Assembly (NCBI GenBank): GCA_900551915.1
Contig: URXT01000035.1
Coordinates: forward strand, 1-20,097
DNA length: 20,097 nt
Origin: an uncultured bacterium
GTDB taxonomy: Bacteria; Cyanobacteriota; Vampirovibrionia; Gastranaerophilales; Gastranaerophilaceae
Direction: 5' to 3'
Each line of letters begins with the position of its first letter. The first letter of the stretch is position 1. Below are positions 14,393 to 20,097 of this stretch, piece by piece. The position numbers and the translations under genes are program-made. Under the pieces are notes generated by a model, which saw only the letters and a list, made by a program, of their open reading frames with translations, was not told the origin of the DNA and did no database searches.

Positions 14393-15235
14393 TTGGAAAA
14401 ACGTGTTTTATTCTCTGTAATTTTTGGAGCGGTCTTTTTTCTAAGTTTTGTCAGTTCTGCATTTGCAGCTAATAGCAGATACAATGTTTATACTCCCTCA
14501 ACTTATAAGCAGATTAATATTGTTCAAAGCCCGAAAAATTCAAGAATAAACGGCTATGCTGTGGAACTTCTTGTTGATTATTCAGGCAGCATGGGCGGCT
14601 GGATTCAGCTAGCAAAAGAAACCCTTGAATTTATTTTGCCAAAAATTCCTAAAACGACGTCGGTTGCACTTCGGGTTTTAGGTGAAAATAACGGACAGAG
14701 AGGTTTCGCCTTTGTTGATTTGTGCAGATCTACAAGACTTGTTACATTTTTCAAGCATGAAAATCAAACAAATATAGTAAAAGGATTACAAGAAGCCCAG
14801 CTTGGCGGAATGACCCCGTTAGAGTTTGCATTGCGCGAAACTATTGAAAAAGATTTACGTAGTGTCAAAGTCTTTAATAATGATAAATCAGGTGCTAAGG
14901 ATAAGAAGATAATTCTTGTCACTGATGGAAATGATACTTGTGGCGGCGATCCTTGCAAATATATAAGAGAAGTTATGCGTGTGCGAAAAGATTTTCAAAT
15001 TGATGTCGTTCAATTAGGAAATTCAACAGAGCTAATGTGCTTAAGCGCAGAAACTGGTGGAAGTTTTTATAAGGTTGACGGCAGCCGCGACAAATTTGTA
15101 AGAGCTTTTGAAAATACATTCGGCGTGCCTGTAGGAACAGTTGAACAGGGAATTAAGGAGAAAACTGGTACTGTCCAGCCCGCAAAGCCTATACCGCAAA
15201 CTCCTGCACGCGGCTATAAGTTTATAAATTTCTAA
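14393..15235 (+). CDS. Secreted von Willebrand factor A domain protein (paralogue 2)
   Basis: A 280-residue tandem paralogue of the preceding gene. Signal peptide 1-25 (cut after SAFA). The MIDAS site is complete: D62-Y-S64-G-S66, Thr141 in GGMTPLE and Asp178 in LVTDGNDTC. Cysteines in DLCRS, TCGGDPC and MCLSAE match paralogue 1. The vWA domains align almost throughout (SVALRV.GE, LEFALRETIEKDL, YIREVMR.RKD, IDVVQLGN), while the tails differ until the final YKFINF, which parallels YKYVKY in the first copy. The start codon is TTG, chosen because GGAGG lies 4 nt upstream and the signal peptide begins there. Its stop codon overlaps that of the convergent phosphatase gene by 3 nt. Gene duplication followed by tail divergence is evident; the ligand is unknown. 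Confidence 0.9.
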   Translation: MEKRVLFSVIFGAVFFLSFVSSAFAANSRYNVYTPSTYKQINIVQSPKNSRINGYAVELLVDYSGSMGGWIQLAKETLEFILPKIPKTTSVALRVLGENNGQRGFAFVDLCRSTRLVTFFKHENQTNIVKGLQEAQLGGMTPLEFALRETIEKDLRSVKVFNNDKSGAKDKKIILVTDGNDTCGGDPCKYIREVMRVRKDFQIDVVQLGNSTELMCLSAETGGSFYKVDGSRDKFVRAFENTFGVPVGTVEQGIKEKTGTVQPAKPIPQTPARGYKFINF

Positions 15236-15861
15236 TCTGAATTTACGAAACTTTCACAGCCATTTTCACAAATAATAGCTGTTAGCGGTGAATCTTTAAA
15301 TTTCCCGCAGCCTGTATCAATACAAATTTTGTCCTCTTGAACCTGCGGGGTCTTAAATTCAGTGTGGCCAAAAATTATTTTTTGAGGAAGTGAATGTTTT
15401 TGAGAATAAAATTCTTTTCTAATATAAACCATATCTTCTTCACGCTGGTTTTCTAATGAAATTCCTGGTTTGAGTCCGGCATGGATGAAAAGATATTTGT
15501 CAGTTAAATAGTAATATTTAAGACTTTTGAAAAATTGGCCATGGGTTTTTAGAATATTTTCAAAGCTTCCGTAACTTTTTGCGGTTTCGACGCCTCCGTA
15601 ATTCCAGAAAAGATAGTTGTAATATTCATCGGATTGTGCATGCAAAAGTGCATATTCATGAGAGCCAATCAAGTAAACGCAGCTGCAAATTTCCTGCATG
15701 CTGATAATTTTATCAACAACTTCTTTCGATTTGTTGCCGCGGTCTATGTAATCCCCCATAAAAATAATAGTATCTTCTTTTTTGGGGTCGATTTTATTTA
15801 AAACAGAACAGAGTTTTTCATACTCTCCATGTATATCTGATATTCCGATTAGTCTTGTCAT
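15232..15861 (-). CDS. PPP-family metallophosphatase (calcineurin-like)
   Basis: A 209-residue cytosolic phosphatase of the bacterial PPP/PrpA-like group, which removes phosphate from Ser/Thr (or Tyr/His) residues or small substrates using two metals. Motif I is DIHGEY (D9, H11), motif II GDYIDRG (36-42), motif IV LFIHAGL and motif V IIFGHTEF; a final IDTGCG follows the usual pattern. Motif III reads IGSHEY (65-70), where the family has GNHE: the metal-bridging Asn is replaced by Ser67. This may alter metal affinity or activity. The start ATG has no Shine-Dalgarno and a TATAAT 11 nt upstream, so the leader is very short. It is convergent with vWA paralogue 2, with overlapping stop codons, and lies upstream of tRNA-Glu on the same strand with its terminator between. 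Confidence 0.88.
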   Translation of the reverse strand: MTRLIGISDIHGEYEKLCSVLNKIDPKKEDTIIFMGDYIDRGNKSKEVVDKIISMQEICSCVYLIGSHEYALLHAQSDEYYNYLFWNYGGVETAKSYGSFENILKTHGQFFKSLKYYYLTDKYLFIHAGLKPGISLENQREEDMVYIRKEFYSQKHSLPQKIIFGHTEFKTPQVQEDKICIDTGCGKFKDSPLTAIICENGCESFVNSD

Positions 15862-15913
15862 AATAATAAGCTATTATAAAATGAGACTGATTTCAATATT
15901 ATAAAATTAAGCA

Positions 15914-15946
15914 TTAAAAAAGCGGCTAAGTTGCCGCATCTTTTTT
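15914..15946 (-). terminator. Terminator of tRNA-Glu (possibly bidirectional)
   Basis: GCGGC (15922-15926) pairs with GCCGC (15933-15937), flanked by A-runs and T-runs. The minus-strand reading gives a hairpin followed by TTTTTT just after the tRNA 3' end. The plus-strand reading also ends in TTTTTT, so it may work both ways. Confidence 0.75.
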
Positions 15947-15951
15947 AAATT

Positions 15952-16024
15952 TACCCCCAAGCGAATTCGAATCGCTGTCTACACCGTGAAAGGGTGTTGT
16001 CCTAGGCCTCTAGACGATGGGGGC
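15952..16024 (-). tRNA. tRNA-Glu (anticodon UUC)
   Basis: The minus strand folds as a 73-nt cloverleaf. The acceptor stem is GCCCCCA/TGGGGGT (7 bp, with a G-U at the first pair) and the D-arm contains GTCTAGAGGCCTAGGAC. The anticodon stem ACACC/GGTGT has loop CTTTCAC giving TTC, and the T-arm is AGCGA-TTCGAAT-TCGCT. The discriminator base is A and CCA is not encoded. The TTC anticodon and the GTCTAGA D-arm are typical of bacterial tRNA-Glu. Confidence 0.96.
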
Positions 16025-16046
16025 TTGTGTTTCTTTCACGTTTTTT

Positions 16047-16075
16047 ATTCTAAGATAAACAAAATTTATTGTCAA
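16047..16075 (-). promoter_or_regulatory. Strong promoter of tRNA-Glu
   Basis: On the minus strand, a perfect TTGACA (16075-16070), a 17-nt spacer and TAGAAT (16052-16047, 5 of 6). Transcription would start near 16040, leaving a 5' leader of about 16 nt for RNase P removal. Confidence 0.8.
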
Positions 16076-16110
16076 TAGTTTTGTTTTAAATTTATAAAAA
16101 TATTTTTTAG

Positions 16111-16124
16111 TACGCCCGGGTGTA
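16111..16124. promoter_or_regulatory. GC-rich near-palindrome upstream of clpC
   Basis: TACGCCCGGGTGTA is symmetric at 12 of 14 positions and stands out in an AT-rich intergenic region, ending 15 nt before the clpC -35. It could be a binding site for a stress regulator. It does not match the CtsR heptad repeat or the HrcA CIRCE element. Confidence 0.25.
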
Positions 16125-16139
16125 TTTTTATTAATAAGG

Positions 16140-16168
16140 TTGAAAGTTTTTTGTTTTTTATGTAAAAT
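16140..16168 (+). promoter_or_regulatory. Promoter of clpC
   Basis: TTGAAA (16140-16145), a 17-nt spacer and TAAAAT (16163-16168). The predicted start near 16175 leaves a leader of about 28 nt with AGGAG at 16192-16196, so the gene begins at ATG 16203. The promoter position rules out the in-frame ATG at 16140. Confidence 0.7.
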
Positions 16169-16202
16169 ATACATATCAACCAAGAGAGAGATAGGAGAGA
16201 AA

Positions 16203-18701
16203 ATGTTTGAACGTTTTACCGAGAAAGCTATAAAAGTAATTATGCTTGCGCAGGAAGAGGCGCGAAGACTTGGACATAACTTTGTTGGCACAGAGCAGGT
16301 TCTGCTCGGGCTTATTGGCGAAGGCACAGGCGTCGCTGCCAAAACCCTTAAATCAATGGGGGTTACTTTGAAGGACGCACGCGCTGAAGTCGAAAAAATT
16401 ATCGGCCGCGGCTCAGGTTTTGTAGCCGTTGAAATTCCGTTTACGCCGCGTGCAAAAAGAGTTCTGGAGCTGTCATGGGATGAAGCAAGACAGCTTGGTC
16501 ATAACTATATTGGTACAGAACATCTTCTTCTCGGCTTAATTCGTGAAGGCGAAGGGGTTGCTGCCCGTGTTCTTGAAAATCTCGGTGTTGATTTAAATAA
16601 AATCAGAAGCAATGTTATTAAAATGCTCGGAGAAACTAAACCCCAATCTGTTTCTTCCGGCGGCTCAAGCTCCTCATCTTCCTCCTCCGGCGGAAAAACA
16701 AAAACTCCTAGTTTGGACGAATTCGGCCGCGATTTAACTCTTGCTGCTCAAGAATTGCGTCTTGACCCTGTTGTCGGACGTGAAAAAGAAATTGAACGCG
16801 TTATCCAAATTCTTGCACGCCGCACCAAAAACAACCCTGTTTTAATCGGAGAGCCCGGTGTTGGTAAAACAGCAGTTGCAGAAGGTTTGGCAATCAGAAT
16901 TGTTAATGCGGAAGTTCCGGATATTTTGGATGGCAAAAAAGTTATTCAGCTTGATATGGGACTTTTGGTTGCCGGCACAAAATACCGCGGCGAATTTGAA
17001 GAACGTCTTAAAAAGATTATGGACGAAATTCGTCAGGCTGGAAATATTATTCTTGTAATTGATGAAATGCATACGCTTATCGGTGCGGGTGCTGCTGAAG
17101 GTGCAATTGATGCCGCAAACATCTTGAAACCGGCTCTTTCAAGAGGCGAAATTCAGGTAATCGGAGCAACTACGCTTGATGAATACCGCAAATACGTTGA
17201 AAAAGATTCGGCGCTTGAAAGACGTTTTCAATCAGTAATTATTGAAGAACCTACAATTGATGAATCAATTGAAATTATCAGAGGGCTTAAACCAAAATAC
17301 GAGGATCACCATAAGCTTATTATTTCTGACGAAGCAATTGACGCTGCTGTCAGATTATCCAGCAAATATATAACAGACAGGTTTTTGCCGGATAAGGCAA
17401 TCGATGTGCTTGATGAAGCCAGCTCAAAAGTTCGTCTGAAAGTGTCAACACTTTCTCCGGAAGGCAAAGAACTTGAAAAAGAACTTCGCAACCTCATAAA
17501 AGAAAAAGAAGATGCGATTCGCAATCAGGAATTCGAAAAAGCTTCTCAATTGAGAGATGAAGAGGCGGATATGAAAGACAGGATTCGCGAAATGGCGCAA
17601 AAATACAGAGAAGAACACGAAGCAAACAAACCAACTGTTACCGCTGAAAATGTTGCAGAAGTTGTTGCAACAATGACGGGTGTTCCGGTTACAAAATTAA
17701 CCGAAGGCGAAAGTGAAAGACTTCTTAAGCTTGAAGATACCCTTCATGCACGTGTAATCGGACAGCATGATGCTGTTGTTGCGATTTCAAAAGCAATCAG
17801 ACGCGCGCGTGTTGGTTTGAAATCACCAAACAGACCAATAGGAAGCTTTATCTTCTGTGGTCCGACAGGTGTTGGTAAAACCGAACTTGCAAAAGCTCTT
17901 GCCGAAGCTGTTTTTGGCTCTGAAGACAACATGATAAGAGTTGATATGTCGGAATTCATGGAAAAACATTCAACCGCAAAACTTATCGGTTCTCCTCCGG
18001 GATATGTCGGATATGATGACGGCGGTCATTTGACAGAATTAATCCGTAAGAAACCGTATTCGGTTGTTTTGTTTGATGAAATTGAAAAAGCTCATCCGGA
18101 TGTATTTAACATCATGCTTCAAATCCTTGATGACGGTCGCTTGACGGATGCCAAAGGAAGACATATTAATTTCAAAAATACAATCATTATCATGACATCA
18201 AACGTCGGAGCAAGTATGATTACAACAACATCAAGACTCGGCTTCTCAACTTCTGATGATGAATCAAAAGACAAATACGAAAAGCTTAAAGAAACTGTAA
18301 CTGAAGAAATGAAAAAAGCTTTCCGTCCTGAATTTTTAAATCGTATTGATGAAACAATCGTATTTGCTCATCTTACCAAGGAAGAAATTCGTGAAATTGT
18401 CGATTTGATGCTGAAAGATTTGTTCAAACGGCTTTCAGAACGCAACTTGTCAGTGGAAGTTACAGACGAAGTTAAAGATCATTTGGCAAAAGACGGTTAT
18501 TCGGAAGCTTACGGTGCAAGGCCTTTGAGAAGGTTAATTCAGCGCAAAATTGAAGATATGCTGGCTGAAGAAATCCTCTCCGGTAAATATCTTGCAGGTG
18601 ACACAATAAAACTTGTGATGAATGAAGACAAGATTGTTTGTGAAAAAGCCTCCAAGAAAAAGTCCAAGGCTAAAGAAGAAGCTGAACAAGTTATACAGTG
18701 A
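16203..18701 (+). CDS. clpC: ATP-dependent Clp protease ATP-binding subunit ClpC
   Basis: A hexameric AAA+ unfoldase that feeds substrates to ClpP in the cytosol. The 832 residues match ClpC. Two Clp-N repeats (1-143; [11 protein letters not shown] and [11 protein letters not shown]) are followed by a Ser/Gly-rich linker (149-163) longer than I would expect. The first ATPase has Walker A GEPGVGKT (215-222) and Walker B VIDE (284-287). A middle domain carries a UVR-like motif (about 434-457, [13 protein letters not shown]) that separates ClpC from ClpB and ClpA. The second ATPase has GPTGVGKT (552-559) and LFDE (622-625), with an exposed RLGF (677-680) where the ClpP-docking loop lies. A Lys-rich C-terminus follows. 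No mcsA/mcsB or ctsR is adjacent, unlike in Firmicutes; this fits a cyanobacterial-type gene. Strong promoter upstream and terminator directly downstream make it monocistronic. Confidence 0.97.
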   Translation: MFERFTEKAIKVIMLAQEEARRLGHNFVGTEQVLLGLIGEGTGVAAKTLKSMGVTLKDARAEVEKIIGRGSGFVAVEIPFTPRAKRVLELSWDEARQLGHNYIGTEHLLLGLIREGEGVAARVLENLGVDLNKIRSNVIKMLGETKPQSVSSGGSSSSSSSSGGKTKTPSLDEFGRDLTLAAQELRLDPVVGREKEIERVIQILARRTKNNPVLIGEPGVGKTAVAEGLAIRIVNAEVPDILDGKKVIQLDMGLLVAGTKYRGEFEERLKKIMDEIRQAGNIILVIDEMHTLIGAGAAEGAIDAANILKPALSRGEIQVIGATTLDEYRKYVEKDSALERRFQSVIIEEPTIDESIEIIRGLKPKYEDHHKLIISDEAIDAAVRLSSKYITDRFLPDKAIDVLDEASSKVRLKVSTLSPEGKELEKELRNLIKEKEDAIRNQEFEKASQLRDEEADMKDRIREMAQKYREEHEANKPTVTAENVAEVVATMTGVPVTKLTEGESERLLKLEDTLHARVIGQHDAVVAISKAIRRARVGLKSPNRPIGSFIFCGPTGVGKTELAKALAEAVFGSEDNMIRVDMSEFMEKHSTAKLIGSPPGYVGYDDGGHLTELIRKKPYSVVLFDEIEKAHPDVFNIMLQILDDGRLTDAKGRHINFKNTIIIMTSNVGASMITTTSRLGFSTSDDESKDKYEKLKETVTEEMKKAFRPEFLNRIDETIVFAHLTKEEIREIVDLMLKDLFKRLSERNLSVEVTDEVKDHLAKDGYSEAYGARPLRRLIQRKIEDMLAEEILSGKYLAGDTIKLVMNEDKIVCEKASKKKSKAKEEAEQVIQ

Positions 18702-18708
18702 TAAAAAG

Positions 18709-18738
18709 ATAGACCATTTATATGGTCTATTTTTTTTA
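18709..18738 (+). terminator. Rho-independent terminator of clpC
   Basis: ATAGACCA (18709-18716) pairs with TGGTCTAT (18723-18730), with further A-T pairs towards the loop, followed by TTTTTTTT to 18737. It begins 7 nt after the clpC stop codon. Confidence 0.9.
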
Positions 18739-18758
18739 ATATTGTTTATTATATTTTT

Positions 18759-19994
18759 ATGCCTCGATATTTGTATAATGCATTGAAAGAAAATAAAAAA
18801 GATGTTGTAGAGGGTGAAATTGAAGCAGTTACACCGCGTGAGGCCCGTGAAAAAATTCGTGAATTAGGCTATATGCCATTAAAAATATTTGACCCTGCCC
18901 TTGTTGTTAATGAAATGTCAGACTTTTCAGATAATCAGGGCGGAATAACTTTTCTTAGTTTAAACGACAAAATCATGTTTGTTTCAGAAGTTCAAGTCAT
19001 GCTTTCATCTGGAATAAGTATTGTAGATGCTCTTAACACTATTTACGTGAATTCTCCCAGAATGAAAGTGAAAAAAATAGCAAAAGAGCTGCAAGTTGCA
19101 ATTTTAGGTGGTAAAACTTTTGCAGAAGCTGTAAATTATTTATATCATGATGCCTTTGGAGATACATTTATTGACCTTTGTGTGACGGGTGAAAATTCTG
19201 GTGAACTTGATAAAACTTTAGACAGAATGCTTGTTATGTTGAGACAGCAGGATGAGATTAAAGGAAATATTATTCAGGCATTGATTTATCCGTGTATTGT
19301 AATTTTAATTATGTGCGGACTTTTGATACTTTTTTCAAAATTTGTATTTCCAACATTTGCTTCTGCGATTATGATGAGCGGAGCCGGTGTTGATATTCCT
19401 GTATTTGCGGCAACTGTTATGGGAACTCTTCAATTTATAGGAGATTACTGGTGGTTATGTATTTTGTCAATATTTGCCTTCTTCGGTGCTGTAAATTTTC
19501 TGGCCACATATGATAAAACAAGGGCTTTTTTTGATAAGTTGTTTTTGCAGATACCAATTATAAAGGATTTTGTTAATTATATTAATTTGGCAAATTATAT
19601 GTGTATTTTAAATATTTCATATGCAACTGGTGTGCCTTTCATGAAATCACTTGAGCTTGCAAGGCGCACAATCGGTAATACTGAAATAAAACAAAAAGCG
19701 GATTATGCAAATCGTCTTGTAGAAAAGGGGGCAACTTTATCAGACGCATTTCATAAAGCATCCTTGCTTCCGGGAGCGCTTGTCACAATGATTGCTGCCG
19801 GAGAAAAAGCCGGAAATCTTTCGAAAATGCTTCAGGATTGTGTAGATGTTATTGATAAGAAAATTGACATGGTGCTTAAAGCTTTGACTAAAGCTTTTGA
19901 ACCGACATTAATAGTTGTTTTGGGAGCCATTGTTTTTGTTATCGCAATTGCATTTTTCCAATTATATATGGGGTTAATCCAATCGCTTGTGTAA
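18759..19994 (+). CDS. GspF/PilC-family type II secretion / type IV pilus inner-membrane protein
   Basis: A 411-residue integral platform protein that, in T2SS or type IV pili, couples the cytoplasmic ATPase to pseudopilin or pilin assembly. The N-terminus MPRYLYNALKENKKDVVEGEIEA is the usual start of the family. Two homologous T2SSF domains are present: residues 69-198 with GENSGELDKTL (144-154), and 276-402 with GEKAGNLSKML (348-358). Membrane segments lie at about 172-198, 225-248 and 380-405. No GspE/PilB, PilT or prepilin peptidase is in the window; the following gene is cut off. It could serve the prepilin-like protein at 2867, but they are far apart. There is no Shine-Dalgarno; TATTAT (18747-18752) ends 6 nt before the ATG, suggesting a leaderless transcript starting right behind the clpC terminator. 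Confidence 0.92.
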   Translation: MPRYLYNALKENKKDVVEGEIEAVTPREAREKIRELGYMPLKIFDPALVVNEMSDFSDNQGGITFLSLNDKIMFVSEVQVMLSSGISIVDALNTIYVNSPRMKVKKIAKELQVAILGGKTFAEAVNYLYHDAFGDTFIDLCVTGENSGELDKTLDRMLVMLRQQDEIKGNIIQALIYPCIVILIMCGLLILFSKFVFPTFASAIMMSGAGVDIPVFAATVMGTLQFIGDYWWLCILSIFAFFGAVNFLATYDKTRAFFDKLFLQIPIIKDFVNYINLANYMCILNISYATGVPFMKSLELARRTIGNTEIKQKADYANRLVEKGATLSDAFHKASLLPGALVTMIAAGEKAGNLSKMLQDCVDVIDKKIDMVLKALTKAFEPTLIVVLGAIVFVIAIAFFQLYMGLIQSLV

Positions 19995-20059
19995 TTTATC
20001 TTGATATAAATTTCAAAATATGTTACCATTATTATGAGCTACAGAAAGGAGCTAAGAGT

Positions 20060-20097
20060 ATGAAAAAGCAGACTATGATTGAATTTCCAGGGGGGGG
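20060..20097 (+). CDS. Start of a gene truncated by the sequence end
   Basis: ATG 20060 is preceded by the strong ribosome-binding site AAAGGAG (20045-20051), 8 nt upstream. The visible product is MKKQTMIEFPGG, but the last residues rest on a run of eight G that may be an assembly or sequencing artefact. A weak promoter-like TTGATA (20001-20006) with TACCAT (20024-20029) lies upstream. The function cannot be called. Position after a gspF-like gene makes a secretion or pilus protein possible. Confidence 0.55.
   Translation, partial: MKKQTMIEFPGG

Noticed and set aside
8555..15861. Type VI secretion-like threonine phosphorylation module (FHA plus phosphatase)
   Set aside because: The FHA-like domain lacks phosphothreonine contacts, the phosphatase is of PPP rather than PP2C type, no kinase is present, and no Tss genes are seen.
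16140..16202. Upstream in-frame ATG giving ClpC a 21-residue extension
   Set aside because: It overlaps the -35 and -10 of the clpC promoter, and the family start MFERFTEKA at 16203 has AGGAG in place.
16010..16342. 110-residue minus-strand ORF across the clpC start
   Set aside because: Runs into tRNA-Glu and covers both promoters; no ribosome-binding site.

Overview
The window looks like a contig from an AT-rich, Gram-negative, uncultured gut-type bacterium. The best guess is the non-photosynthetic cyanobacterial sister lineage (Gastranaerophilales / Melainabacteria / Vampirovibrionia). A Kdo transferase implies lipopolysaccharide. ClpC and the class V aminotransferase are of the kind found in cyanobacteria. 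A prepilin-like protein carries the motif VDVNGP..GPN..G.DIF, which I associate with this lineage. This assignment is from memory and was not checked by search. No phage, insertion sequence or CRISPR array is visible. The sequence ends in eight G, which suggests a contig end.

Layout, left to right. 1-5283 is a metabolic and envelope block: waaA (minus) back-to-back with an aminotransferase (plus); a small XRE regulator divergent from a secreted prepilin-like protein, with a perfect 20-bp palindrome between them; then folK overlapping a BaiN/HI0933-type flavoprotein. 5284-7584 holds a 474-aa membrane protein of unknown function flanked by two intergenic palindromic elements (165 and 147 bp), plus one possible 28-aa ORF. 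7585-8562 is a GT2 glycosyltransferase whose end overlaps the end of the next block.

8555-13355 is the most unusual part, a tight four-gene minus-strand operon behind one good promoter. Its order of transcription is: a secreted protein with a VirB10/TrbI-like beta domain and glycine zipper; a multi-pass membrane protein with a degenerate FHA-like head; a TonB/TolA-like protein; and a second TonB/TolA-like protein with a zinc ribbon at its cytoplasmic N-terminus. Three of the four share short linear motifs (P-x-I-E-S-x-W-Q or LPKIE; [IL]PQSV) inside otherwise disordered linkers. This suggests one trans-envelope assembly with a common binding partner. Divergent from it are two tandem secreted vWA-domain paralogues, then a PPP-family phosphatase with an altered metal-site motif.

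15914-20097 holds tRNA-Glu with its own promoter and terminator, clpC with a strong promoter and terminator, a GspF/PilC-type inner-membrane platform protein, and the first 12 codons of another gene cut off by the end of the sequence.

Translation starts fall into two classes. Some genes have clear Shine-Dalgarno sequences, several with AAAGGACAA. At least three (folK, the GT2 gene, the gspF-like gene) have a -10 hexamer ending exactly 6 nt before ATG and no Shine-Dalgarno, consistent with leaderless mRNAs.
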